Assembly (NCBI RefSeq): GCF_024105735.1
Contig: NZ_JAAAML010000005.1
Coordinates: 62,001-126,000, forward strand
DNA: 64,000 nt
Direction of reading: 5' to 3'
DNA from: Parahoeflea alexandrii
GTDB taxonomy: Bacteria; Pseudomonadota; Alphaproteobacteria; Rhizobiales; Rhizobiaceae
The notes beneath the pieces are model-generated. The model was not told the origin of the DNA. It saw only the letters and a list, made by a program, of their open reading frames with translations, and searched no databases. Shown here piece after piece: positions 25,979 to 35,238 of this stretch (the first letter of the stretch is position 1; every line of letters begins with the position of its first letter). The position numbers and the translations under genes were made by a program.

Positions 25979-26392
25979 TCAGTTTATCCCGTTGGCGCGT
26001 TGAAGTTCGCGGACATAGACGATGATTGTGTCGAGTTCGAGGTCGGTAATCTCGTCGACCGCCGGCATGTCACCAAACTGCCAATGATGAGCGCGGACGC
26101 CATTTTTCGCGGCCAGAAGAAACGAGACGTCGCCATGATGACCGGGTTCATAGATCTTGTGAACCAATGGGGGTGCAATACCGTCCTGACCTGCGGCGTT
26201 CTTGCCATGACAGGAAGCGCAGGACCGGTTGAACAGCGTCTCGCCTTCTTGCGCCTGCGCCGACAATTGCGGAATCACCACATTCGCCATCGCTGCGCCC
26301 GTCGCGTGACGCTCAGGCGGCTGAAAGCTGCGGTAGATCAGAAAGACGCCGACAAGCAGGATGATGCCTATCAAGAGAGCTCGCCGATTCAT
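25979..26392 (-). CDS. membrane-anchored c-type cytochrome
   Basis: This encodes a 137-residue protein with an N-terminal anchor (about 5-22) and a single haem c site CASCH at 58-62. The axial Met is probably in the FGDMPAV motif. It belongs to the class I cytochromes found in copper clusters, possibly the electron acceptor of the multicopper oxidases or a donor to the respiratory chain. Its start overlaps the stop of the CueR gene (ATGA), so it is co-transcribed with the regulator and copper-controlled. Confidence 0.85.
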   Translation of the reverse strand: MNRRALLIGIILLVGVFLIYRSFQPPERHATGAAMANVVIPQLSAQAQEGETLFNRSCASCHGKNAAGQDGIAPPLVHKIYEPGHHGDVSFLLAAKNGVRAHHWQFGDMPAVDEITDLELDTIIVYVRELQRANGIN

Positions 26393-26784
26393 CCGAACGC
26401 GCCCTTGGCGATCTCGTCAATAATCGGGCAGTCGGGCCGGTCATCGCCGTGACAGTGGTCCGCCAGGATCTCGAGCGTGTTGCGCAACGACTTCAGCTCC
26501 TTCAGCTTGCGATCAATCTCAGAGATTCTTTCCAGCGCCAGTTCCTTCACATCCGAGCTGGCGCGGTCTTTGTTCTCATAGAGCGAGAGCAGCGAACGGC
26601 ATTCCTCGATGGTAAAGCCAAGGCTTCTTGAGCGTTGAATAAGCGCCAGCCGGCGGACATCCTTGCCATCATAATCGCGGTACCCGTTGGTCGCACGCGC
26701 CGGCTTGATGAGGCTGATATCCTCATAATAGCGGATCGTCTTGGCTGGAAGGCCGGTCGCATCTGATGCCTGGCCGATATTCAT
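26389..26784 (-). CDS. cueR: CueR, copper-responsive MerR-family regulator
   Basis: This encodes a 131-residue regulator. The N-terminal winged helix (MNIGQASDATGLPAKTIRYYE) is typical of the family. A dimerisation helix follows, and the metal loop is HCHGDDRPDC with C111 and C119 spaced as in CueR for linear Cu(I) binding. CueR senses cytoplasmic Cu(I) and twists 19-bp-spacer promoters into an active form. It reads from its own CueR-type promoter, overlapping the end of the copA gene, and is followed by the cytochrome c gene. Confidence 0.93.
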   Translation of the reverse strand: MNIGQASDATGLPAKTIRYYEDISLIKPARATNGYRDYDGKDVRRLALIQRSRSLGFTIEECRSLLSLYENKDRASSDVKELALERISEIDRKLKELKSLRNTLEILADHCHGDDRPDCPIIDEIAKGAFG

Positions 26785-26862
26785 CGTTAATCTCCTTGCT
26801 TGGGACCCTCTCGCCTAAGCCTGCTTGCCAGATTCAGGGATCGGATCTGCGACTTGCCTGAA

Positions 26863-26893
26863 ATCATAAAGCTTCCACCCGCTGGAAGGTCAA
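26863..26893 (-). promoter_or_regulatory. CueR promoter of the cueR operon
   Basis: On the minus strand TTGACC (26893-26888) and TATGAT (26868-26863) have a 19-bp spacer containing TTCCAGCGGGTGGAAGCTT, a good CueR dyad. The TGA of the -35 element is also the stop codon of copA, so the two transcription units are fused base for base. Confidence 0.85.
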
Positions 26894-29292
26894 GCGTCAA
26901 GCTTGACCGATCTGAGACGCAGCGCGTTGGAGATGACAGACACCGAAGACAGGCTCATGGCCGCTGCCGCAATCATCGGCGACAGCAAGGTTCCGGTGAC
27001 CGGGTAGAGCAGCCCTGCGGCAATTGGCACGCCGACGCTGTTGTAAGCGAAGGCGAAGAACAGGTTCTGCTTGATGTTGCGCAATGTGGCTTCGGACAAC
27101 CTGCGCGCTCTCAGGATACCGCCCAGATCACCCTTTAGCAGGGTGACGCCGGCACTCTCGACAGCCACATCGGCCCCCGTGCCCATGGCAATACCAACTT
27201 CAGCCGCTGCCAGTGCAGGTGCATCATTGACGCCGTCACCGGCCATCGCAACCTTGTGGCCAGCCTTGTGCAACTCATCCACCAGTGCCTTCTTGTCTTC
27301 AGGCAGAACTCCGGCACGCACTTCGTCGATGCCCAGCTGATCGGCCACCGCGCGGGCTGTGGTCTCGTTGTCGCCCGTCGCCATGATAATCTTGAGACCA
27401 GCCTTATGCAGCGCCCTGATGGCATCCCGTGTGCTGGCCTTGATCGGATCGGCAACAGCGATGAGCCCCGCGAGCTTGCCATCGACAGCGACATACATCG
27501 CTGTCTTTCCATCCGAGCGAAGCGCATGGGCCTGTTCATCGGCAGAGGCGCAGTCGACACCGGCAAATTCCATCATTGCCGCATTTCCTAGCGCAAGTTT
27601 GCTGCCACCTGACCGTCCAGACACACCTTTTCCGGTGACGGCCTCGAAGTCTGATACCGGTTTAGCCTCGATCCCGCGGGCGGCAATGCCTTCGACAATA
27701 GCCTCCGCCAGCGGGTGTTCCGATCCTGATTCAAGACCCCGGACAAGCGCCAGCATGTCGGCTTCCGAAATTTCCCCGAAGGTTGCGACATCGGTCAGGG
27801 CCGGCTTGCCTTCGGTCAGGGTCCCGGTCTTGTCGACGATCAGCACATCAACCTTTGCCATGCGTTCGAGCGACTCAGCGTCCTTGATGAGAACCCCTGC
27901 CTGAGCGCCACGTCCGGTGGCCGTCATGATCGACATCGGCGTGGCCAATCCCAGCGCACAGGGGCAAGCGATGATCAGCACTGAAACAGCCGAGACAATG
28001 GCAAACACGAATGCCGGATCGGGACCGACCAGCAGCCAGATCACGAAGGCCAGGACAGCAACGATCACCACCGCGGGCACGAAATAGGAGGCAACACGGT
28101 CAGCGAGCCCCTGGATGGGAGCGCGGGACCTCTGTGCGGACGATACCATCGCAACGATCCGCGCCAGCATGGTTTCATCACCGACCTTCTCGGCTTGAAT
28201 GATCAGCGATCCGTTCTTGTTCAGAGTGCCGCCGGTGACAGGGTCGCCTTGAGTTTTCTCCACGGCAAGCGGCTCGCCGGTGAGCATGCTTTCATCAACG
28301 GAACTGCGGCCATCGATGACAACGGAATCCACCGGGATGGCTTCGCCGGGACGAACGCGCAGCCGGTCTCCGCCAACAATGTTTTCGAGCGGCGCGTCAT
28401 ACTCCTCGCCATCCGGCAGGATGCGGCGGGCCGTCTTGGGCGCGAGATCAAGCAGCGCGCGAATGGCGTCGCCTGTACGTTCGCGGGCTCTGAGTTCCAG
28501 CACTTGGCCGACAAAGACCAGCGCGACGATCACCACTGCCGCCTCGAAATAAACCGGCGTGTGGCCACCGGCCATTTGCAGCCCCTCCGGGAAAAGGTGC
28601 GGAAGAAATGTGGCGATGGTCGAATAGAGGTAGGCCGCGCCGACGCCGATCATGATCAGCGTCCACATGTTGAGGTTCCATGTCCTGATCGATGTCCAGC
28701 CGCGATGAAAGAATGGCCGCGCAGCCCAGACAATTACAGGCGTTGCCAATGCGAACTCTAGATAGAGCGTAAAGATTTCGCCAAGCCACTGACGAACGGG
28801 GAGCCCAAGCATCGGCGCCATTGTCAGAATCAATAGTGGAATTGCAGCACCGGCGCTGACCCAGAGCCGGCGGGTGAAATCCACCAGCTCATGGTTCGGG
28901 CCGTCGGACAGCCCATCCATAGGCTCCAGCGCCATGCCACAGATCGGGCAGGTTCCTGGGCCTTCCTGCACGATCTCGGGATCCATCGGGCAGGTGTACA
29001 GAGCGTTTTTCGCTGCCGGCTTCTTCTTCCGGGCCTTGTTGCCGGAGAGATAGAACCAGGGATCGCGCTCGAACTTGTCGTGGCAACCGGTCGAGCAAAA
29101 ATGAAACATGTCGCCCTTGTAGTCGAGCGTCGGCTTGCCCTTGTCAAGTGCGATATCCATGCCGCAGACGGGGTCCTTGACCTTGCCATCGCATGGTACG
29201 GTGGCCGCCTCAAACAGCGCTTCGGCGTCAACCGCCGGCTCCTCGCCGTGGTCTTCCGGATGCGAGTGCTTGCAGTTTTTATGATGGTCCAT
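26890..29292 (-). CDS. copA: CopA-type copper-exporting P1B-ATPase
   Basis: This encodes an 800-residue Cu(I)-transporting ATPase that exports copper to the periplasm. The N-terminus has a His-rich start, a YHS domain (DPVCGM at 40-45) and a CPMDPEI...[10 protein letters not shown] heavy-metal domain (about 101-124) instead of an HMA domain, as in SilP/CopF types. Cu-binding CPC is at 443-445, the phosphorylated D487 lies in DKTGTLT, and SEHPLAEAI and GDGVNDAPA are intact. Its CueR promoter lies 28 bases upstream. The start is the second of two in-frame ATGs. It is expected to be the main copper pump of the window. Confidence 0.93.
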   Translation of the reverse strand: MDHHKNCKHSHPEDHGEEPAVDAEALFEAATVPCDGKVKDPVCGMDIALDKGKPTLDYKGDMFHFCSTGCHDKFERDPWFYLSGNKARKKKPAAKNALYTCPMDPEIVQEGPGTCPICGMALEPMDGLSDGPNHELVDFTRRLWVSAGAAIPLLILTMAPMLGLPVRQWLGEIFTLYLEFALATPVIVWAARPFFHRGWTSIRTWNLNMWTLIMIGVGAAYLYSTIATFLPHLFPEGLQMAGGHTPVYFEAAVVIVALVFVGQVLELRARERTGDAIRALLDLAPKTARRILPDGEEYDAPLENIVGGDRLRVRPGEAIPVDSVVIDGRSSVDESMLTGEPLAVEKTQGDPVTGGTLNKNGSLIIQAEKVGDETMLARIVAMVSSAQRSRAPIQGLADRVASYFVPAVVIVAVLAFVIWLLVGPDPAFVFAIVSAVSVLIIACPCALGLATPMSIMTATGRGAQAGVLIKDAESLERMAKVDVLIVDKTGTLTEGKPALTDVATFGEISEADMLALVRGLESGSEHPLAEAIVEGIAARGIEAKPVSDFEAVTGKGVSGRSGGSKLALGNAAMMEFAGVDCASADEQAHALRSDGKTAMYVAVDGKLAGLIAVADPIKASTRDAIRALHKAGLKIIMATGDNETTARAVADQLGIDEVRAGVLPEDKKALVDELHKAGHKVAMAGDGVNDAPALAAAEVGIAMGTGADVAVESAGVTLLKGDLGGILRARRLSEATLRNIKQNLFFAFAYNSVGVPIAAGLLYPVTGTLLSPMIAAAAMSLSSVSVISNALRLRSVKLDA

Positions 29293-29319
29293 GATGCCAA
29301 TCCTTCCTGACTTCAAATG

Positions 29320-29350
29320 AAGCTAGTTCTTCCAGTGACCGGAAGGTCAA
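29320..29350 (-). promoter_or_regulatory. CueR promoter of copA
   Basis: On the minus strand TTGACC (29350-29345) and TAGCTT (29325-29320) are separated by exactly 19 bp. The spacer TTCCGGTCACTGGAAG forms the ACCTTCC-N7-GGAAG dyad almost identical to the E. coli copA box. It is the best CueR site in the window. Confidence 0.9.
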
Positions 29351-29385
29351 GTGATAATTTCAAACTTTCTTTGGTGCCGGATGGA

Positions 29386-29405
29386 ACCTTCCAGCACGGG
29401 AAGGT
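29386..29405 (+). promoter_or_regulatory. second CueR-like dyad, facing the DUF305 gene
   Basis: ACCTTCC-N6-GGAAGGT at 29386-29392 and 29399-29405 is a perfect inverted repeat of the CueR half-site. TGGAAC at 29382 and GTTAAG at 29407 give a 19-bp spacer on the plus strand, 33 bases before the DUF305 start. The centre is one base shorter than in the copA box. Divergent copper control of copA and the DUF305 gene is inferred. Confidence 0.6.
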
Positions 29406-29439
29406 CGTTAAGCCCACACCACGTTATATGGAGGATCGA

Positions 29440-29916
29440 ATGGCATATTCACGATTTCTCACGATGATTGCGACATCCACGATCATCATGTTCGGACTGA
29501 TGTATCTCAACACCTGGGACATCAGCCACCTACGGTTCAGCCAGACCAGGATGTGGATGGCCCTGTATATGGGTGCGGCAATGACGGTGGTAATGCTGGC
29601 CTTCATGCTCGGAATGTATTCGAACCGAAAGGCCAACCTTGCGATCGTGGTTGGATCGGTCATCGCGTTCAACGCGGGCCTTTACCTTGTACGGAGCCAG
29701 GATACGGTCGACGACGTAGCCTGGATGAAGGCGATGATTCCGCATCATTCCATCGCGATCATGACAAGCACGCGCGCCGATATCAGCGACCCGCGGGTGC
29801 GCAATCTGGCGGATGAGATCATAGAGGCCCAAGAACGGGAGATTGCCGAAATGGAAGCCCTGATCGCGGACCTGAATGGCGGCCCCGCAGCCACACCCAT
29901 GATAGATGGTAGGTAG
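29440..29916 (+). CDS. DUF305 membrane protein
   Basis: This encodes a 158-residue protein with three membrane helices (about 5-22, 40-58 and 66-84), then a periplasmic DUF305 domain. The family hallmark is WMKAMIPHHSIAIMTS, with H102 and H103 likely to bind metal, followed by EAQEREIAEMEALI. DUF305 proteins are frequent companions of copper-efflux genes. The start chosen has GGAGG six bases upstream. Upstream in-frame Met codons overlap the regulatory dyad and were rejected. It diverges from copA and may be copper-induced. Confidence 0.85.
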   Translation: MAYSRFLTMIATSTIIMFGLMYLNTWDISHLRFSQTRMWMALYMGAAMTVVMLAFMLGMYSNRKANLAIVVGSVIAFNAGLYLVRSQDTVDDVAWMKAMIPHHSIAIMTSTRADISDPRVRNLADEIIEAQEREIAEMEALIADLNGGPAATPMIDGR

Positions 29917-30005
29917 TCGGAATATCCGAAGTCATCGAGGACCTCCAAGATCTCAAGGCAGGCTGAGATCAAAAGACCCGATGGGCTCGAGGAAAAGCCC
30001 CTGAT

Positions 30006-30542
30006 TCATTCGCGGCTCACCCCATCTACGTCGCCGTGATGGTGATCCGTCAGCTTCTCATTCAGGTGCAAGACCTTCGCGGACACGACGATCTGCACAC
30101 CATCTTCGAAGATCAATGTCATCTCTACAGTTTCCCCTGCAATCAACTGATGCTCAGGCGCTGACAACATTAGATGAATGCCACCTCGCTTCATCACGAG
30201 TTCTGAATTGGCGGGAATGGGAAGCATGCCTTCGACCGGACGCATACGCGCAACACCGTCTGTGAAAATGGTTTTGTAAACAGCGATGGATCCAAACGAA
30301 TTACTCTTAACGGCGCGTAGGTCTGCTTGACGTGTGGTTCCGTTCCAAATGACCAGATACCCAGCCATTGCCCATGTATCGCCTTGAGGGATGACCACTT
30401 CCGCATGCTCGATCAGAATGCCTGTGTTCCCTTGATCCTGCCTTCCCTGAGACTGTACCGGCTGCACGCCCAGCGCCAGCGAGAGGCCCGCAAGAAAAAT
30501 GCTGCTAAAATACAAATTCAACATTCCATTATCGAACGACAT
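30006..30542 (-). CDS. PCuAC-like copper chaperone, His-tailed
   Basis: This encodes a 178-residue secreted protein with a signal (about 7-28) and a PCuAC fold (GILIEHAEVVIPQ, YLVIWNGT, VVSAKVLH). In PCuAC the ligands are a first His, a Met about ten residues on and a later HxM. Here the first His appears replaced by Tyr, while RMRPVEG Met and GGIHLM remain. The C-terminus carries an additional DHHHGD motif. Upstream sequence has a degenerate CueR-like box with a shortened spacer. It may deliver Cu(I) to periplasmic targets. A sequence of the same design is encoded at 45198. Confidence 0.75.
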   Translation of the reverse strand: MSFDNGMLNLYFSSIFLAGLSLALGVQPVQSQGRQDQGNTGILIEHAEVVIPQGDTWAMAGYLVIWNGTTRQADLRAVKSNSFGSIAVYKTIFTDGVARMRPVEGMLPIPANSELVMKRGGIHLMLSAPEHQLIAGETVEMTLIFEDGVQIVVSAKVLHLNEKLTDHHHGDVDGVSRE

Positions 30543-30692
30543 GTTTAGATGATAAGACTTCCACCCGGTGGGTTCAAGTCGCTACCCGGAAATACTAACC
30601 TATATCTATGTTCAGCATGTACATGTGCTATGAGCGCAAATGAAACAGGCATAACCTCTGGAGTATAACTGTATGTCCGCCCAGCGACGAAC

Positions 30693-31727
30693 CTACTCAG
30701 GTCTGATGCGGGCCCATTCTGCTCGCACAAATAGGAAGCGCCCGTAACCGGTCCAGTTAATTGCCAAATAGAGCATAATCGGGGCTATCAAGGCTACCAA
30801 GAAAACCGCGAGGCTGAGCGGCCCGGTTTGGGCAATTAGGCCGGAACTCATCATTATCTCTCGAAAGATGGACATGGGAATCGTGAAAGCAAGATAGATG
30901 ACAAGCGAGTGTTCCCCTATCCAGCGCAACCAGCCAGTATATCTCCGGCCCATCAGAACCACACTAAAGGCGCAAAGGGCAATCGCCCCAGCAACACCGA
31001 GCATGATATGCAGCGGTGGAAACGCCGCATATCCCATGCGAGTTTCGGCCGGTAGTAACTCGAAACTCGGTAAAAACACCAAAAGTCCATTGACAACGAA
31101 CCAGATCCCCAGTGCAGCGATTGCTTTCTTCTGATTTTCGGCTACCCAGCCCGCCATCCGGAAAATCTGCGGAGCGAACGCATAGCCGATGTAGAAGAAC
31201 AAGAAATAGGCGGAAAACTGCGTCACAATGTAACTTGAAACGTTGATCGGAACGATCTGCAAACCGGTCGCGACAGCAATCACAAGCCAGTGCGGCACCC
31301 GAAATTGCCACAGCAGCTTCGCGGCAATGGCGAACACGCCGAGCATGTAGACAAACCACAATACCCCGTAGGGCTGGACAATGGCGCTGGCAAGATCCGC
31401 AGCCATGGCTACAGGATCGCGAGCGAAAACGCCCACCTTCAAAGCAATCATGATGAAAGCCCACAAAACGTAGAAATACATGTAGTGGACGAACCGGCGA
31501 TCTACGTATCTGCGCCAGGGACGCTCAATACCCGCAGAGAGAAATAGTCCGGAAATAAGAAAAAATTCTGGCATTCGGAAGGGCGTTGCAAACGCAATCA
31601 CATAGTGAAGAAACCCAACACTTCCGGTATGCCTGCCGACGTTGTATACCGCATACATCATCACGACCAAGATGATCGACACGCCCTTCGCAATATCAAC
31701 CCATTTCATTCGATCTGCATTATTCAT
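30693..31727 (-). CDS. acyltransferase family 3 membrane protein
   Basis: This encodes a 344-residue integral membrane protein with about ten helices, of the acyltransferase-3 superfamily. The start WVDIAKGVSIILVVMMYA carries the family's D-A-K/R box, and RMPEFFLISGLFLS is the second hallmark. These enzymes acylate sugars of exopolysaccharide, lipopolysaccharide or peptidoglycan. It has no visible metal function, is flanked by 150-base gaps and has its own stop and start signals, so it is probably expressed alone. Its presence fits the envelope theme of the neighbourhood. Confidence 0.8.
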   Translation of the reverse strand: MNNADRMKWVDIAKGVSIILVVMMYAVYNVGRHTGSVGFLHYVIAFATPFRMPEFFLISGLFLSAGIERPWRRYVDRRFVHYMYFYVLWAFIMIALKVGVFARDPVAMAADLASAIVQPYGVLWFVYMLGVFAIAAKLLWQFRVPHWLVIAVATGLQIVPINVSSYIVTQFSAYFLFFYIGYAFAPQIFRMAGWVAENQKKAIAALGIWFVVNGLLVFLPSFELLPAETRMGYAAFPPLHIMLGVAGAIALCAFSVVLMGRRYTGWLRWIGEHSLVIYLAFTIPMSIFREIMMSSGLIAQTGPLSLAVFLVALIAPIMLYLAINWTGYGRFLFVRAEWARIRPE

Positions 31728-31845
31728 TTACCCTCCGATCGATTACTCAAGATCATCACTGTTCAATCCTGTTTGAGCCCCGGTGTGCAACTTCCGGCAC
31801 CTAGAGTATCAAATCACGATTTTGTTTGGCTCTCGTCCCCCAGAC

Positions 31846-32586
31846 TCAACCAATCGAAGACAGCACTGGAAACGTCTCCAGGAGCCAGAAAGCGAAGGAA
31901 GAAAGATAGCCAGTCATCATTGCGACTCCCATCAAGATCATAACCGATCCGGCGAATGTCCGCAGGATACGGCCGAGATGTCCGAAGGACTTCAATCTGG
32001 CTGCCAGGGCGCCGGTGAAAACGGCGGCAAGCAGGAACGGCACACCGAGGCCCAGCGAGTAGATCGCTAATAGTGCGACACCGTCTGCGACTGATGCGGA
32101 TGCCGCGCCAACTGTCAGAATGGCACCGAGGATCGGACCGATGCAGGGGGTCCAGCCAAAAGCGAAAGCCAGGCCGAGCACATAGGCCGAGACGGCCTTG
32201 CCGCCGGGCAGATCCAGATGAAACCGCGCCTCGCGCATCATCAATCTGGGCCGGATCGTTCCGAGCATGAACAGCCCGAACAACGTGACAATCCCGCCCC
32301 CGACGATGTTCATCTCGAAGCGGTAGCGAAGCAGCAATTGCCCCAACGCTGTAGCACTGGCCCCAAGGATGACGAAGACGGTTGTGAAGCCGAGCACGAA
32401 GCAAAGGCTGAATCCGAGCGCTGCGCTTCGCGCGACAGAGACCTCACCTGAGGGTGATGTAATAGTCGACCGGCCGGCGACATAGGAAACATATCCCGGC
32501 ACCAGCGGCAGTACGCAAGGCGACAAAAACGAGACGATGCCAGCGAAGAAGGCGCTCAGGATACCAATATTCGAGAGTTCAGGCAT
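31846..32586 (-). CDS. ccdA: CcdA/DsbD-like transmembrane thiol reductase
   Basis: This encodes a 246-residue membrane protein with about six helices. CcdA-type proteins carry electrons from cytoplasmic thioredoxin to periplasmic thiol proteins. The two redox Cys are visible as LSPCVLPL (C24) and GWTPCIGP (C148), each in the Pro-rich family context. It is the last gene of the 13-gene periplasmic operon. Partners are likely the TlpA, CcmG and SCO-like proteins encoded upstream. Confidence 0.9.
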   Translation of the reverse strand: MPELSNIGILSAFFAGIVSFLSPCVLPLVPGYVSYVAGRSTITSPSGEVSVARSAALGFSLCFVLGFTTVFVILGASATALGQLLLRYRFEMNIVGGGIVTLFGLFMLGTIRPRLMMREARFHLDLPGGKAVSAYVLGLAFAFGWTPCIGPILGAILTVGAASASVADGVALLAIYSLGLGVPFLLAAVFTGALAARLKSFGHLGRILRTFAGSVMILMGVAMMTGYLSSFAFWLLETFPVLSSIG

Positions 32587-32616
32587 TCGGACGGCCTTTC
32601 AAGCCTTCTTCCGAGC

Positions 32617-33417
32617 TCACTGGTCACCGCTTTCGCGGGCACGCTCGATAAGCGTTTGCATGGTTTGCAGGTCGGTGGCACCGCGCAGGATTTCCTCGCC
32701 GATAACAAAGCCCGGCGTTCCGTTGATCCGCAGCGCCTGGGCGAGCGCAAGATTGCGCGCGATTTCAGCGTCGACCGCAGGTTCGGCCATATCGGTTCGC
32801 AGCCGCTCGACATCCAGGCCGATTTGCCCAGCAACCGCCATGACTCGTCCCTCATCGGCAGCTCCTGACACCTGCATCATTGCCTTATGAAACTCTGGGT
32901 AGAGGTTCTGCTTGCGGGCCGCAAGCGCTGCCCTGGCCGCGAACACGGAGTTCGGCCCGAGGATGGGAAACTCCTTGTAGACGATGCGAAGTTGCGGATC
33001 GCCTGCTTCCGCCGCCGTCATCGCTGGCGCAACCTGGCGGCAATAGGAACAATTGTAATCGAAGAATTCCACCAGGGTCACATCGCCTTGCGGGTTGCCA
33101 CCGACCGGACTTTCCGGGCTGTTGAGGAGTTCATCGCGATGGGTGGCAAGAGCCGCCTGCGCGTCTGTCTGTTCAGCTTCCCGCTGACGCTGATCGAGGT
33201 TCCGCATGGCCTCGACAATGACTTCCGGGTTGGCAACAAGATAATCGCGGACGCGCCGCTCAAAGGCATCTTGTGGCAGCGTACTTGGCGAGCCCCGAGG
33301 CGGCTGGTCCGCTTTGAACCCCGGATCAAGCAAATACCAGGCACCCGCAGCAACGATCAACAGCAGGGGCAGGAGAACAAAACCGAGGCCGCGCCTCATG
33401 AAATTCAACTGTTGCAT
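32617..33417 (-). CDS. DsbA-family thioredoxin-fold protein
   Basis: This encodes a 266-residue periplasmic protein with an N-terminal membrane anchor (about 10-30). A Gln/Arg-rich helical linker leads to a DsbA/ScsC-like domain with active-site C123-S-Y-C126 and the cis-Pro loop NGTPGF. This layout (ERRVRDYLVANPEVI before the domain) matches the trimeric ScsC/BcfH group linked with copper tolerance. It sits 30 bases upstream of CcdA, which could keep it reduced. Whether it acts as oxidase or isomerase cannot be read from sequence. Confidence 0.85.
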   Translation of the reverse strand: MQQLNFMRRGLGFVLLPLLLIVAAGAWYLLDPGFKADQPPRGSPSTLPQDAFERRVRDYLVANPEVIVEAMRNLDQRQREAEQTDAQAALATHRDELLNSPESPVGGNPQGDVTLVEFFDYNCSYCRQVAPAMTAAEAGDPQLRIVYKEFPILGPNSVFAARAALAARKQNLYPEFHKAMMQVSGAADEGRVMAVAGQIGLDVERLRTDMAEPAVDAEIARNLALAQALRINGTPGFVIGEEILRGATDLQTMQTLIERARESGDQ

Positions 33418-33435
33418 GACTTTTCTTTTCCTCCC

Positions 33436-34062
33436 TTAAAACCAGCCCGTGAGCCGTTCCCACCAACTCTTCTTGACCGGCGGTTTCGGCGCGTGAGCGT
33501 TGTTGGTGAGCGCGTTTACGTAAAGGGTCAGGTTCGTTTTCTGAAATTCGGCACCATGAAAAAGCGCGGCGTGGCGCCCATTACGGTCAATGACATGCAC
33601 CATTGGAGACGTTCCGGTGCGGCCACTCAGCGCGGCGAAACGGTCAGCTGCAGCGACGGCCGTCGCACCGGCAGATGGAACGGCCAACCTCCAGTTTGCA
33701 TCGTCCCAAGGGGCCTCAATTGGCGCATCGGCGTCCTGAACGGTAACGAAGGTCACCATCTCCTTCATTGGTGAAACATTCACTTGCGCCTGAACGGCAG
33801 CCAGGGCGGCTTGCTGTTCAACGCATGGATCTCCACAGCCTTCGGGAACAAAGCTGATGATCACAATCTGATGGTGGAGGTCACCAAGCCGTAGCGGATC
33901 GCCATTTTGAAGCTCGACATCAAGGGCTGGCATAGTCGGACGATCCGCGGCCTCGAATGCCGGCTCTTTTTCGGTCATCACTTCGTCAAGACGCTCTCCC
34001 GGGTGGTTCGCGAATGCCGGTTGCGCGGCCAACAGGAGGGACAGAAACAGGAATCGGATCAT
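33436..34062 (-). CDS. SCO1/SenC-like copper protein (first)
   Basis: This encodes a 208-residue secreted protein with a signal peptide (about 1-18) and thioredoxin fold. The copper motif CxxxC is EGCGDPC, with C76 and C80, and a later MVHVIDRNG provides the conserved His. SCO proteins deliver copper to the CuA site of cytochrome oxidase or act as thiol reductases. The C-terminal tail is basic and aromatic (KKSWWERLTGW). The motif differs from the usual CPxxC because Gly replaces Pro. The gene overlaps its upstream PCuAC neighbour by ATGA. Confidence 0.75.
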   Translation of the reverse strand: MIRFLFLSLLLAAQPAFANHPGERLDEVMTEKEPAFEAADRPTMPALDVELQNGDPLRLGDLHHQIVIISFVPEGCGDPCVEQQAALAAVQAQVNVSPMKEMVTFVTVQDADAPIEAPWDDANWRLAVPSAGATAVAAADRFAALSGRTGTSPMVHVIDRNGRHAALFHGAEFQKTNLTLYVNALTNNAHAPKPPVKKSWWERLTGWF

Positions 34063-34541
34063 TGCCCCGCTCCCTTCTCCGAATTCTCGGGTCCGTCGGC
34101 AGCTATGCCAAGTACGGAAACCTCAACGGTTACCTCCCCGGATTTCTCGAAGCTGAGCGTCATGGAAAACGTCGCCCCCTCATCGAGCTTGTCATGCAGC
34201 CCCATCAGCATCATGTGCATACCGCCGGGCGCGAGCGTCACCCGCTTGCCGGCCGGTATAGCGAGCGCACCGACAAGCTTCATTCGGCTGACGTCGCCAT
34301 CTTTCTCAACTGCATGGATCATGACTTGGTCGGCGGTTGGAGTCGTTACGCCCAGGAGCCGATCATCCGTGGCGCTCTCGATCGTAGCGTAGGCGGCCGC
34401 CGGTCGCGACGCGAGGATGCTCGCCCGTGCCCATGCATCGAGGACACGCACCGACTCCTCGGCTGCTACCGGAGTGGTCACGGGCGGCGATATCAACCAG
34501 ATCGCCATCAGGAGGATAATCGTTTTCTTCATTCTTTTCAC
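34059..34541 (-). CDS. PCuAC copper chaperone
   Basis: This encodes a 160-residue periplasmic Cu(I) chaperone with a signal peptide (about 1-27). The full ligand set is present: VMIHAVEKDGDVSRM supplies the first His and Met, and PGGMHMMLMG supplies the HxM pair. PCuAC works with SCO to build the CuA centre of cytochrome c oxidase, and here it is encoded directly between two SCO-type genes with ATGA overlaps on both sides. This copy is the only one of the three in the window with all canonical ligands. Confidence 0.9.
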   Translation of the reverse strand: MKRMKKTIILLMAIWLISPPVTTPVAAEESVRVLDAWARASILASRPAAAYATIESATDDRLLGVTTPTADQVMIHAVEKDGDVSRMKLVGALAIPAGKRVTLAPGGMHMMLMGLHDKLDEGATFSMTLSFEKSGEVTVEVSVLGIAADGPENSEKGAGQ

Positions 34542-35176
34542 CTGTTCATTCGTGTGATGATCTGGGAAGCCAACTCCTGTGCCGACTGCTCTCCCTCGCG
34601 GAATACAGCCTCATACCTGCCTTCGGGCGTCATCAGATACATGTGCCCGGAGTGGGCCATGAGATAGCCGTCCGGAGCGGAGGCCTCTTCCATTTTTTCG
34701 TAGTAGACGCGGAAAGCATATGCGGCCGCAGCAGTTTCAGCCTCTGTCCCTGTGAGACCGATCAGGTCTGGGTGAAACGCTTGAACGTATTCCTTCATGA
34801 CCGCAGGCGTATCGCGCGTCGGGTCGACGGTTATGAAGAACGGAGCGATACGTTGGGATTCGGTCCCCAGCCGATCCAGCACCTCGGCCATATAAGCAAG
34901 CGTGGTCGGACAGATGTCAGGGCAGTGAGTGAACCCGAAGAAGACGAGTTGCCAGCGCCGCTGGAAATCTGCTTCCGTCACGCGGGTGCCATTGTGATCG
35001 AGCAATGAAAACTCGGAGTGGACTGCCGCTTCTCCAACCGTTAGGGGGCTCGACGGATCGCGAAAGTCGATCGTCCGGACAAAATATGCGCCACCGAGTG
35101 CCAAAGCGGAAGCGGCCACCAGCAACCACAGGCCATAGCGAATACGTCTCAGTTGCGTTGTTCTGCTTGATGTCAT
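34538..35176 (-). CDS. SCO1/SenC family protein (second)
   Basis: This encodes a 212-residue protein with an N-terminal membrane anchor (about 12-32) and a canonical SCO domain. FTHCPDICP carries C85 and C89, and AHSGHMYLM supplies the conserved His. It is predicted to insert copper into CuA or reduce its Cys pair, together with the PCuAC protein encoded next. No oxidase gene is present in the window, so the target is probably on the chromosome. I start at MTSSRTTQL. The in-frame extension upstream overlaps a hairpin. Confidence 0.9.
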   Translation of the reverse strand: MTSSRTTQLRRIRYGLWLLVAASALALGGAYFVRTIDFRDPSSPLTVGEAAVHSEFSLLDHNGTRVTEADFQRRWQLVFFGFTHCPDICPTTLAYMAEVLDRLGTESQRIAPFFITVDPTRDTPAVMKEYVQAFHPDLIGLTGTEAETAAAAYAFRVYYEKMEEASAPDGYLMAHSGHMYLMTPEGRYEAVFREGEQSAQELASQIITRMNR

Positions 35177-35195
35177 GTCAGTTTCTCTCGTGAAT

Positions 35196-35224
35196 CCCCG
35201 CCTGGATATTCGGTCCAGGCGGGG
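35196..35224. terminator. intercistronic hairpin in the periplasmic operon
   Basis: An 11-bp perfect inverted repeat (35196-35206 with 35214-35224) sits between the Met-rich protein gene and the SCO gene. No U-tract follows on the minus strand, so it could adjust the ratio of upstream to downstream mRNA rather than end transcription. Confidence 0.45.
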
Positions 35225-35238
35225 TAGTTCTCGACGTC

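Noticed and set aside
30543-30575. CueR-like box upstream of the PCuAC-like gene
   Set aside because: It resembles the cueR box but has a 17-bp spacer and a broken dyad, so I mention it only in the gene entry.
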